In this document: positions 16,813-24,887 of the stretch, in pieces
Numbering within the stretch: position 1 is the stretch's first letter
Layout: every line of letters starts with the position of its first letter
Assembly (NCBI GenBank): GCA_035373905.1
Contig: DAOSOK010000037.1
Span: 1-50,482, forward strand
Length of the DNA: 50,482 nt
Direction: 5' to 3'
From: Candidatus Ozemobacteraceae bacterium
Lineage (GTDB): Bacteria > Muiribacteriota > Ozemobacteria > Ozemobacterales > Ozemobacteraceae
Made by a program: the position numbers and the translations under genes
The notes under the pieces: generated by a model
Database searches by the model: none
Told to the model about the DNA's origin: nothing
Seen by the model: only the letters and a program-made list of their open reading frames with translations

Positions 16813-19800
16813 GCCGTCGCCCCCCCGCCCGCCGGCGGACCGATGACGAGCTGGGTCACAAGGCAGTCATACCGCACGACGAGCATGACCATCAGCACGA
16901 CGGCCACGCAGACCTGCGGCAGATCGCTCATCGCCGCCTTGATGATCGTGAAGGCGTTCTCGATGTTGCCGGTCAGCTTGGCCAGGAAGGCGGCCGCGGC
17001 ACTCGCCGCGCCGCCCGAAACGACGATGCCGACCAGGATGATCGCGAGGCCACCGACCGTCACGAGCGTGTTCACGATATCCATCACCTCGTCGATCGTG
17101 GCCGTCGCCTTCTCGTAGTCCCCGTAATCCGCGGACAGGTCACCGACCTCCATCGCGAACCGGTGGCGCCGCGCCTCCCAGTCCTTCGGGGCATCGAGAT
17201 GTTTCGCCATCACGTGGACGAAGCCGACGACCTTCGTCGGCTCCCGCCCGAACAGGTTCAGCCGCATCCGGGCATCGTCCATCATCACTTCCTTGTTATC
17301 CTTCGCCTGGTCGGAGCCGATCACGGCATCGATGATCGAGCCGATCACCGTATCGATGATCTTGCCGATGCCCGAGCCGGTGAAACTACCACTCCAGTCC
17401 TCGACTTCACTCGCGACCCGCTTCAGGTCAGCCTCGAGGAATTTCGCCACCTTCGCGAGCACCTCATCGCCGTATTCGGCGAGCTTTTCCATGAGCGGCG
17501 CGAGGAGCGTGCGACCGGTTCTGCAGAGCCACGCGAACGCCGATGTCAGGGCGGTCCGGCACAGGTTTCCCAGTGACGAAAGCAGGTGTCCGACGATCTC
17601 CAGGACCGTCGAGAACACACTTCTGAGGGATTCCCAAAACGCGGAAATCCAGTCTGGAATCTTCTCGGCGGCTTCCTTCGCGGCTTTGGCGGCCCATTCC
17701 TTCAGCTCGTCCCAGCGGGAAGCGGCTTCCGAGAGTTTCGACTGGAAGCCCGAGATGCGCTCCTGGAGTTCACCGGCAAGTTTCGAGACCGTTTCCATGA
17801 GACTGTCGATGATGCCACCGACGGTGGTGCGGATCCGGCGGCCGAGATTTCCCAGCCGTTCGAGGAGGGCGTAGAATTTGTCCTGCAGACTTTTCAGATA
17901 CGGCATGAGCTGGTTTCTCACCGGGCCGATGAACTGGCTCGCCAGGTCGCCGAACCACGAGGCGCCGCGCACCAGCCATTTGCCGAACCGCGTGTTCGCG
18001 AGCCACTGGACGATCCGCTGCCCCTTCTCGAGCAGCCAGCCGCCGAGTTTCTTGAGATTGTCGCTCGCGCTCGCGACGCTCAGGCCGATGTTGATGAGGC
18101 TCTTGAGAAAGTTCTCGAACCGGTCGCGGGTGAGGTCTTCATGGCACTTGAAGCGCCGGAAGTAGATCGAGGAGCCTTCGAGGGCCGCCGCGACGAGGCC
18201 GACTCCGGCGAGCGCCGATTCGTACTTGTCTTCGGTCATCTTCGCGATCTGCTCGCAGAAGGTTTTGCGGTATCTGCGCACCTCCGTGAAAAAGCCGTCG
18301 GAAAACAGGCTCGCGTTGATGCGGGTGCCGTCGAACCGGGCTTCGAAATCGGCGATGGCCGCCGCCGCCTCGGCGTGGAGTGTCGTCATCGGGACATCCC
18401 CGGCCTCCGGATCCGCCGGAAGCTTCACGGGCCGGGCCTCGAGCTTCGCCCGCCGGAACGCGTCCTCGAGTTCGGGAAGGACGAGCTTGAAGGCGCCCTG
18501 GGAACCGCTTCGGACCGTCGGGCCGGGGCCGCCGGCCTGCCCGAACGCGAAGGAGAGAGACGCGTTGGCCACGGGGAAATACACGGTTTTTTCTTCCGGC
18601 ATCTCGCAGGGCAGGAACACGGAGCCTTCCACCGCCGGGCCCTTGAGCAGGTCCGGGGCGATCTCGAACGGCACGGCGTCCTTGTCGTCGCAGATCCCTT
18701 TCTTTCTGATGGTGATGAAGCCGGCGAGTCTGGGGGCGAGGGGCACGACGACGGGGGTGTCGAGTGCGCGCCGGGCCTCGCCGTCGCCGATCACGATCTG
18801 CATTTCGTCGAACAGGCGCATGCCCGGCTTGTAGACGAGCTCGTCGGGCGGCGTGTAGGTGAACTCGACGATGCCCTTCGCGTCGGTGCGCCCCGTGTCG
18901 CGGGTCAGCGCGCCGACGGGCTTTCCCTTCGAGGCGCCGCTCCAGGCGAGCGCCACGGCCGTGTCGGCGACCGGCTCGCCGCGGGACTCCTCGACGAGCT
19001 CGAGGGCGATCGTCACGGGAACGCCGGCCAGGGCCGGCAGCTCGGGGGAAAACGTCACGACGGGCTTGACGGCCGGGGAATAGATACTTACAGGTATTTT
19101 CAGCTCGCCGTCGGGCCGCTTTTTCTGCCCGGCCGTGCTCCAGGCGAACACGCGAAGGGTCCCCGCCACGGGCTCCTTCAGGTCGCCGCGCGGTTTCGGG
19201 GTCTGCCAGTGGCTGTCGGCCGGCAGGACGTCCTTCTGGGCGTCGGTGCAGACGAGCAGCCCTTTGTCGAGATCGCACTGCCAGGTGAACTGGTAGGCAT
19301 CGTCCGGCGCGCGGTAGACCTGGCCCGACTCGGGATCGGGCTGTTCGACCCAGACGGAAAGAGTCGCGACGGTCTTCGCATCGGCCGGGAGCCAGATCTG
19401 GCCGTCTTTCCAGCACTCCTCGGGCCGGACGGTCCAGCCCATCGCGATGCCGGGGGCCTGGACCTGCACGGCGCACGTCGCCTCGAGTTTCTGCTGTTTC
19501 CCTTCCGCGTCCTTCGGCGTCCAGGCCTGGACGGTGACGGGAATCGGCTTGTCGAACTTGGCTTCGCCCGGGGCGCGGGCGAACTCGTCAGTCACCGAGA
19601 CGTCGGCGACGACGACCTTGTCCTGCTGGGACATCGAGAAGGAAAGCCAGTTTTCGGGGGTTCCGGCGACGCCGAGGTTCGCGATCTCGCACGGTTCGTA
19701 GGTTTTCGTCGTCGGGTCGAGGGCTTTCAGGCAGATATGGATGCGCGCGGGCGTCCAGCGCTTCGATGATGTATCATACGCTATATCGAACGTCTTTCCC

Positions 19801-19814
19801 GCATCGGGTGCCAT
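16809..19814 (-). CDS. Large Ig-like / helical protein with C-terminal membrane segments
   Basis: 1,001 residues with no N-terminal signal peptide. The first ~450 residues are beta-rich and Ig-like (for example SVTDEFARAPG, PVTVQAWTPKD, VTFSPELPALAGVPVTIALEL and GRTDAKGIVEFTYTPP, typical of Big/bacterial Ig repeats). Residues ~480-880 are long amphipathic helices rich in Lys, Glu, Leu and Trp; the last ~100 hold two strongly hydrophobic spans (GGLAIILVGIVVSGGAA and CVAVVLMVMLVV). AGGAG lies 8 bases before the ATG, the gap from the upstream gene is 16 bases, and the FHA gene overlaps by four. Ig-like domains are usually extracellular, yet no export signal is visible. I do not recognise this architecture. 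Confidence 0.8.
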   Translation of the reverse strand: MAPDAGKTFDIAYDTSSKRWTPARIHICLKALDPTTKTYEPCEIANLGVAGTPENWLSFSMSQQDKVVVADVSVTDEFARAPGEAKFDKPIPVTVQAWTPKDAEGKQQKLEATCAVQVQAPGIAMGWTVRPEECWKDGQIWLPADAKTVATLSVWVEQPDPESGQVYRAPDDAYQFTWQCDLDKGLLVCTDAQKDVLPADSHWQTPKPRGDLKEPVAGTLRVFAWSTAGQKKRPDGELKIPVSIYSPAVKPVVTFSPELPALAGVPVTIALELVEESRGEPVADTAVALAWSGASKGKPVGALTRDTGRTDAKGIVEFTYTPPDELVYKPGMRLFDEMQIVIGDGEARRALDTPVVVPLAPRLAGFITIRKKGICDDKDAVPFEIAPDLLKGPAVEGSVFLPCEMPEEKTVYFPVANASLSFAFGQAGGPGPTVRSGSQGAFKLVLPELEDAFRRAKLEARPVKLPADPEAGDVPMTTLHAEAAAAIADFEARFDGTRINASLFSDGFFTEVRRYRKTFCEQIAKMTEDKYESALAGVGLVAAALEGSSIYFRRFKCHEDLTRDRFENFLKSLINIGLSVASASDNLKKLGGWLLEKGQRIVQWLANTRFGKWLVRGASWFGDLASQFIGPVRNQLMPYLKSLQDKFYALLERLGNLGRRIRTTVGGIIDSLMETVSKLAGELQERISGFQSKLSEAASRWDELKEWAAKAAKEAAEKIPDWISAFWESLRSVFSTVLEIVGHLLSSLGNLCRTALTSAFAWLCRTGRTLLAPLMEKLAEYGDEVLAKVAKFLEADLKRVASEVEDWSGSFTGSGIGKIIDTVIGSIIDAVIGSDQAKDNKEVMMDDARMRLNLFGREPTKVVGFVHVMAKHLDAPKDWEARRHRFAMEVGDLSADYGDYEKATATIDEVMDIVNTLVTVGGLAIILVGIVVSGGAASAAAAFLAKLTGNIENAFTIIKAAMSDLPQVCVAVVLMVMLVVRYDCLVTQLVIGPPAGGGATA

Positions 19815-19830
19815 CGCGTCGCGCTCCTGT

Positions 19831-21465
19831 TCAGTAGATTTCGAGGACGTAGGCCGCCGCGCCGCCCGGGGTGACCCGGACGGACGCCGTGCACGTCTGG
19901 CCGCCGCCGCTGCCGACGACGGTGACCGTGGCCGGTGCGAGCGCCTGTCCCGCGGGAAGGGGCGCCGCGGCGTTCTGGCCGACCATGCAAGTCGCCCGGC
20001 AGCCCCCGCCGGCGCTCGACAGCGTCAGCCACTGAGAGCCGTCGGACGAGATCGAGATGGCCGCGTCGGAGGCGGGCACGGTCGGCCCGCCGTTTTCGCT
20101 CTTCCAGACCGCGGCGAGAAGCTCACCCGGCTGTTCCGGCGTGACCGCCATGTCGTAGGTGTTGACCTGGAGACAGTAGACGGTCGTCTTCGTGCCGCTG
20201 TCCACGACGGCGGCGCCGGCGCCGGCGCCGATCGCCGGGGGAATGCCGCGTTTCATCGCCTCCGTGGCCCCCTGGCTGTTGATCCAGGAAACGAGCTGCT
20301 TGTCGATCGAATCGTTCCGGTTCACCCCTTCGGACCAGCCGCCGTCGTGCGCCCAGACGGCCTGATCGTGGCCGAGATACCAGGCGAGCGCCGTCAGGCC
20401 CGCCCCGAGGAGGAGCGAGACGCGGGGCGACACGGGGACGGCTTTCCCGCCCTGGGTGACGATGGCGAACACCGAGCCGATGATGATCGCCCAGGCGAGC
20501 GTCGTTCCCCACTCCCAGGCCGCCTGCGAAAACAGGCCGGCGGCGAGGCCGAGGCAGCCGACCTGGATGACCGCGGGCCAGGCGATCCCGGCGAATCCTC
20601 CGGCGGGGGCGGCGTTCGGCGGCAGGAACCGCGCGGCCCCGGAGACGAGCCCCGCGACGGGCGAGGCCAGCAGGAGCGGAAAGGCCGTCCCGAGCGTCGT
20701 CAGACTCCAGAAGCTGACGGCGAGTTGCGTTTGCATTGATATATACGAACTAGCATAGTACCCGGCGAAAATGCCGCAGCCGAGGGCGGCGAAGTTCGGT
20801 TTCTGGGCGTGCCTGAAATGCGGAAGCAGGGAGCCCGGGACCGCGAGAACCCGCCGCAGGCCAGCCGCGAAACCGGAGGCGCGCAGTCTCGACCAGACGA
20901 ACCACAGGAACCCGCCGCCGATCGTCCAGGCGTAGACCGCCTGGTCCTTGTATCCGTCGCAGGCGATGAACTTGCCGGCCCAGGAGCTGTCCTGGAACCC
21001 CTCGTTCGTGACGGCCATCAGGTAGGTGTGGACGAACCAGGCGACGAGCGCGGCCTTGACCGCCGTGAACAGCCGCATCGGAAGCCCCGCAAGGGTCTGT
21101 TTCGCGACGGCGGTCCAGGAGATGGTCAGATACCCCGGCAGGGCGGCGAGCGACACGGCCCCGGCCTGCCCGGCGGCGGTTCCGCCAGCATCTCTCGCGG
21201 TGACCGGCGCGCCGGCATCCGGTCGCCGGCCGGCTGCCGCGGGACCGGCCCGACGCTCCCCGGGCGGAGTCCCCCGCTGCCAGGCATGGCCGTCCCAGCA
21301 GAGCCACTGCCCCGTTCCCGCCTCGATCTGCCACCAGCGGCCCTCTCTGTCGGTCGTGCGAAGGGCGTTCACGGCCTCGACGAAGGCGGCGTCATCGATT
21401 TCCCGCCGTTCGTGCTGGCCGGCGAGCTGGTGGTACTGTTTTTCGATATCCGAAAATGTGGACAT
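19831..21465 (-). CDS. Polytopic membrane protein with SHOCT-like N-terminus
   Basis: 544 residues. Residues ~1-65 (IEKQYHQLAGQHERREIDDAAFVEAVNALR, then RWWQIEAGTGQWLCWDGHAWQ) form a short cytoplasmic domain known ahead of membrane domains in Chloroflexi and other bacteria. About eight hydrophobic spans follow (~100-360), then a beta-rich C-terminal domain (~400-544) with cysteines (GGGCRATC, GQTCTASV) and Ig-like character. First gene of the three-gene set with the Ig-like and FHA proteins. The Shine-Dalgarno sequence is weak (GGGACCG close to the ATG). The function is unknown; it could be the membrane core of a complex with its two neighbours. Confidence 0.82.
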   Translation of the reverse strand: MSTFSDIEKQYHQLAGQHERREIDDAAFVEAVNALRTTDREGRWWQIEAGTGQWLCWDGHAWQRGTPPGERRAGPAAAGRRPDAGAPVTARDAGGTAAGQAGAVSLAALPGYLTISWTAVAKQTLAGLPMRLFTAVKAALVAWFVHTYLMAVTNEGFQDSSWAGKFIACDGYKDQAVYAWTIGGGFLWFVWSRLRASGFAAGLRRVLAVPGSLLPHFRHAQKPNFAALGCGIFAGYYASSYISMQTQLAVSFWSLTTLGTAFPLLLASPVAGLVSGAARFLPPNAAPAGGFAGIAWPAVIQVGCLGLAAGLFSQAAWEWGTTLAWAIIIGSVFAIVTQGGKAVPVSPRVSLLLGAGLTALAWYLGHDQAVWAHDGGWSEGVNRNDSIDKQLVSWINSQGATEAMKRGIPPAIGAGAGAAVVDSGTKTTVYCLQVNTYDMAVTPEQPGELLAAVWKSENGGPTVPASDAAISISSDGSQWLTLSSAGGGCRATCMVGQNAAAPLPAGQALAPATVTVVGSGGGQTCTASVRVTPGGAAAYVLEIY

Positions 21466-21711
21466 CGGTCCCGGTTTTCTCTCGCTTCCCTCTGGAATGA
21501 GTCCGGATCAAGCCTAAATCTTCCCGCGGATAAAATCAATGAGTGGATATGACGCAAACGTCGGTGGTTGATTTTTCCCGGAGTCTCGGGTAGTATCACC
21601 CGCGGGTTTTTGCAACGCAATATCGCAATTCTGAAATCAGCTATGAATAAAGAGTTTACACATTTTGCAGCGCCACTCCCGTCATTTCATTCATCCAGGA
21701 GGATCGTCCAG

Positions 21712-22719
21712 GTGAGCCGTCACGCCGTCATCAGGGGAAGCGGGATGCATATCCCGTCCGAAGAGCATCCCAACGCCGAGTTTTACACCCGTTTCGACCC
21801 GGAGACCATCAAGAAGTCCGAGGAAGCCACCGGCATCAAGACCCGTTTTTACGCACCGCAGGAGTGGGCCGCGTCGGATCTCGCGGTCCAGGCCTGCCGC
21901 GCCGCGCTCGAGCACGCGAAGGTGACTCCCGACGAGATCGACCTTCTGATCCTGGGCACCGACACGCCCGACTATCTGACCCCGGCCACCTCGGTCGTTG
22001 TGCAGAACAAAATGGGCCTGAAGAACGCCGGCACGTTCGACGTCGGCTGCGCCTGCGCCAGTTTTCCGACCGGCCTCACGATCGCGTCCGGGATCATCGC
22101 GACGCAACCGCAGATCCGCAACATTCTCGTCGTGGGCGTCTACATGATGCACAAACTCGCCGATCTGGCCAACGATCCCGTCAGCTTCTATTACGGCGAC
22201 GGGGCGGGCGCGGTGGTGGTCAGCGCGGCCGACAAGCCCGGCTTCATTTCGTCGGCCTATCGGGCGGACGGCTCGTATTCCCGGTGCTGGGGCATCTTCT
22301 CCGGCGGCACGGCGGAGCCGGCGACGGCCGAGTCCGTCGAGGCGGGCCGGACGCAGGTGCGATTCGTCGAGAAGTTCCCTTCGTCGGTCAACCGCGAAGG
22401 CTGGCCGTATCTCGTCCGCGAGGCGGCGAAGAACGGCGGATTCGGGCTCGGAGAGATCGATCACCTGATCTTCACGCAGGTCCGCAGCAAAACGATCGAC
22501 GAGGTCATGGGCGACCTCGGCCTGCCGCTCGAAAAGGCGCACAAGATCATGGACAAGTGGGGGTATATGGGCTCGGCCTGCCTGCCCGTCGCCTTCCACG
22601 ATGCGGTCACGCAGAAAAAGATCAAGGGGGGCGATCTCGTCGTCTTCATCGGCTCCGGCGTCGGCTATAACCAGTGCGCCGCCGCCGTGCGCCTTCCCGA
22701 CGACTACCCCGCGGCCTGA
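21712..22719 (+). CDS. FabH-like 3-oxoacyl-ACP synthase III family protein, atypical triad
   Basis: 335 residues of the thiolase fold. FabH condenses acyl-CoA with malonyl-ACP using Cys-His-Asn. The nucleophile is present (Cys-115 in FDVGCACASF), with YYGDGAGAVVV as usual. The His position of HQAN reads TQVR (Thr-255) and the Asn position of YGNTSA reads WGYMGSA (Tyr-285). The fold is conserved but standard decarboxylation chemistry is unlikely; acyl transfer or a different condensation is possible. A subfamily with similar FTQ...WGY(T/M)GSAC wording exists. The GTG at 21712 follows AGGAGG by 9 bases; the longer open frame begins at a TTG with no such signal. It is not next to other fatty-acid genes. 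Confidence 0.85.
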   Translation: MSRHAVIRGSGMHIPSEEHPNAEFYTRFDPETIKKSEEATGIKTRFYAPQEWAASDLAVQACRAALEHAKVTPDEIDLLILGTDTPDYLTPATSVVVQNKMGLKNAGTFDVGCACASFPTGLTIASGIIATQPQIRNILVVGVYMMHKLADLANDPVSFYYGDGAGAVVVSAADKPGFISSAYRADGSYSRCWGIFSGGTAEPATAESVEAGRTQVRFVEKFPSSVNREGWPYLVREAAKNGGFGLGEIDHLIFTQVRSKTIDEVMGDLGLPLEKAHKIMDKWGYMGSACLPVAFHDAVTQKKIKGGDLVVFIGSGVGYNQCAAAVRLPDDYPAA

Positions 22720-22732
22720 TTTCCCCACCTCC

Positions 22733-22765
22733 GGCCGGGGGCGGAATTCGAACCCGCACCCGGCC
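22733..22765 (-). other. tRNA-Leu-like 3' end remnant / hairpin between convergent genes
   Basis: On the minus strand the bases read GGTGCGGGTTCGAATTCCGC followed by CCCCGGC, which matches a T-arm (5-base stem, TTCGAAT loop) plus acceptor 3' strand of a leucine-type tRNA. There is no CCA, D-arm or anticodon arm. The flanks GGCCGGG and CCCGGCC pair, so it also folds as a hairpin and may end transcription from both sides. It may be an attachment-site scar. Confidence 0.5.
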
Positions 22766-22777
22766 AGATGGGCCGTA

Positions 22778-23782
22778 TCACCGTAACAGGGGGCTGACCG
22801 AGGCGAGGCGGGTAAGGCCGGCGCTGGTGGCGAACCAGAGATTGCCGTCGGGGTCCTGGAGCATGCTCATGACCTCGTTTCCGCCGAGGCCGTCGCGGGC
22901 CGTCAGGACGGTGAACGTCGCGCCGTCGTAGCGCGCGAGGCCGTCCATTTCCGAGCCGAACCAGAGGATGCCGCGCCGGTCCTCGAAGATCGAGCGGCAT
23001 TTCTGGCCGGCGAGGCCGTCGGCCTTTCCAAACGTTCTGCAGCGAGGCGTTTCAGAAGCCCAGTCCTCGATGCAGGTGAGGCCGCCCCGGTCGAAAAAAC
23101 CCGTGCCGACCCAGATCCGACGGCGCCGGTCCTCGGCGATCGCGACCACGTTCGCGTGCGGAAGTCGGTCGGGCGGCAGATACGCCGTTGCGCCGCCGCC
23201 CGCGAGCCGCACGAGACCGCCGGCGGGCGCCGCGTAGGAGCCGTACCAGAGTCCGCCGTCTGAATCCTCGAACAGGGCCTTGATCCGGTCATGCGGGAGT
23301 CCGTCCCGCGCCGTCATCGTTCGCCAGCCGTCGCCGTCGAGCCAGGCGGCGCCGTTCCAGGTGCCCGCGCAGAGCCTGCCGCTTCTCGTGATCATCAGGG
23401 CCATCACCTTGACGGGAGACAGTCCGCAGGGATTCGCGAGCCATCTTCCGCCGATGCGGGCCGTCAGGCCCAGCTCGTGGCCCACCCACAGCGTGCCGGA
23501 CGCATCGATGGCGAGCGCCTCGATCCCGCTCAACGAGGGTGTTTCCGGGGGCAGGGGCAGTTCGACGCCCCGCCGCCAGTCCACGAGGAGAAGGCCGTCC
23601 CGGCCGCCGGCCCAGAGCCGCTCCCCTTCGAGCTGCAACGCCCGGAACTGGCCGGCGCGGGCCAGCGTGAGCCATCCCGGCGGCGACGAAGCCGTCGATG
23701 TCCGGTCGCTCCATGGCCGGAGGAGCACGATCGCCAGCAGGAGAACGGCCGCGCCCCACCAGGCCGATCCATGCCGGGCCAT
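22778..23782 (-). CDS. Two-component-regulator-propeller-like membrane-anchored protein
   Basis: 334 residues. An N-terminal membrane anchor (WWGAAVLLLAIVLL, about 8-21) is followed by ~40-residue beta-propeller repeats with the Reg_prop signature: GTLWVGHELGLTA, GRLCAGTWNGAAW, GGLWYGSYAAPAG, RRIWVGTGF, GILWFGSEMDGLARY, GNLWFATSAGLTRL. Such propellers are usually the periplasmic sensor of hybrid histidine kinases, but here the protein ends after about seven blades with no output domain. I chose the ATG at 23782 (GGAG 5 bases upstream); a GTG at 23809 overlapping the upstream stop by four bases is the alternative. Coupled to the aminopeptidase gene. Confidence 0.83.
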   Translation of the reverse strand: MARHGSAWWGAAVLLLAIVLLRPWSDRTSTASSPPGWLTLARAGQFRALQLEGERLWAGGRDGLLLVDWRRGVELPLPPETPSLSGIEALAIDASGTLWVGHELGLTARIGGRWLANPCGLSPVKVMALMITRSGRLCAGTWNGAAWLDGDGWRTMTARDGLPHDRIKALFEDSDGGLWYGSYAAPAGGLVRLAGGGATAYLPPDRLPHANVVAIAEDRRRRIWVGTGFFDRGGLTCIEDWASETPRCRTFGKADGLAGQKCRSIFEDRRGILWFGSEMDGLARYDGATFTVLTARDGLGGNEVMSMLQDPDGNLWFATSAGLTRLASVSPLLR

Positions 23783-23805
23783 CCCCTCTCCGGTCCTTCG
23801 CGCCG

Positions 23806-24750
23806 TCACGGGTGAGCCATCGCTGAGGCGGCATCGAGAGCCCGCCTGCCGCGCATGTCGGCCAGCCGCAGCAGCAGGGAAATGGCCGGTTTCATCCAGG
23901 GCGAAAGGTAGGCGATGTCGGTCAGCCGCTGAAAGACGCACAGACGGTTCGGCGCCGTAAAGGAAACCGTGCTTCCCGAACATTCCAGTCCCCACCGGGC
24001 CGCCACGGCCGACGCGGCGCTGGCGCCGTCGCGCATCTCGACTTCGATCCGGAAGGGGCCATTTCCGCCCGGCGGCTCCGCGCCGGGAGCGGCGAGCGAT
24101 TCGCGCGCCGCCGCGGCAAGAGCCGCCCGCCATTCGGCGAGCCTCTCCCTCCCGTGGGGATCCGACGGATCGAGCTTTATACTCTGGATGATAGAAATTC
24201 CCGGCATCACACCCGATGCCTCCCGGCACGCCACGGGACAGCCGGAAAACAGTCTCGCCCGGACGGCCGGCCCGCCAGATGTCTGCGCGGCCGCGATGGC
24301 GCCGGCGAACAACTCCGCCTCGCAGAGCGGCCTTCCGTCGATCGTCACGCGGGCGAACCGCGACGTCAGGGTGTGCGGAAGGAACCCCGGGCTGCCGGAG
24401 GATGCGTGGAACCCGATCATCGCCAGCGTATCCGCCGGCGGCAGACGGCCGATTCCCGGCACCGGCCCGGCCTTGTATCCCTGCCGGAGCACGGCCCGTC
24501 GGTCTATATTATATCTAAATATATTGAATCCGGTCCGATGGTAATCCTGAATCCGGACGTCGGTTGCGCCCGCGTCGAAAAAGGCTTTCGCGACGACGTC
24601 GACATCGCGGGTCAGCTCGCGACATGCGACGGCCCATTCCGGCGTGCCGAGCTGCGACGCGGCCCCGTTCCGGCAGGCCGGGCTGCCCTCGATATCGACC
24701 AGCAGCAGCACCCGCCGCCCCGGCGCAACGGCTTTCACGACACGATTCAT
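23806..24750 (-). CDS. M55 family D-aminopeptidase (DppA-like)
   Basis: 314 residues. DppA-type enzymes remove N-terminal D-amino acids from short peptides, probably from cell-wall turnover, using two zinc ions. The zinc ligands are visible: Asp-19 and Glu-21 (LLVDIEG), His-71 (QDYHRTG), His-115 (MIGFHASSG) and Glu-144/146 (CEAELFAGA); His-126 (LPHTLTS) matches the nucleophile. There is no signal peptide, so cytoplasmic. The ATG has no Shine-Dalgarno; an extended -10 (TGTTACACT) ends only ten bases upstream, so the mRNA may be nearly leaderless. It is followed by the propeller gene. Confidence 0.87.
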   Translation of the reverse strand: MNRVVKAVAPGRRVLLLVDIEGSPACRNGAASQLGTPEWAVACRELTRDVDVVAKAFFDAGATDVRIQDYHRTGFNIFRYNIDRRAVLRQGYKAGPVPGIGRLPPADTLAMIGFHASSGSPGFLPHTLTSRFARVTIDGRPLCEAELFAGAIAAAQTSGGPAVRARLFSGCPVACREASGVMPGISIIQSIKLDPSDPHGRERLAEWRAALAAAARESLAAPGAEPPGGNGPFRIEVEMRDGASAASAVAARWGLECSGSTVSFTAPNRLCVFQRLTDIAYLSPWMKPAISLLLRLADMRGRRALDAASAMAHP

Positions 24751-24754
24751 GACG

Positions 24755-24768
24755 CCCCAAGTGTAACA
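24755..24768 (-). promoter_or_regulatory. Extended -10 promoter very close to the M55 peptidase start
   Basis: The minus strand reads TGTTACACTTGGGG: TG, one base, then TACACT. Transcription would start 3-4 bases before the ATG. The same 14 bases occur at 32168-32181 upstream of another gene. Confidence 0.55.
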
Positions 24769-24887
24769 CGATTCAGGAACGCATTCGCAGATCGACGACT
24801 GATGAGACGCGGATGAAGAACAGATGTTGCGTCGTGGAGGCGGGCGGGGGCATACTGGAAAGGGAACACGACCGGGGAGGGGGAGCC

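Noticed and set aside
17586..19769. 727-codon plus-strand frame opposite the Ig-like protein
   Set aside because: Same antisense shadow pattern; the minus-strand gene has membrane spans, a Shine-Dalgarno and four-base operon overlap.
21466..21711. A small gene or riboswitch in the 246-base divergent gap before the FabH-like gene
   Set aside because: Only AT-rich bases and weak dyads (CCCGGAGTCTCGGG) are visible; no riboswitch core and no supported frame.
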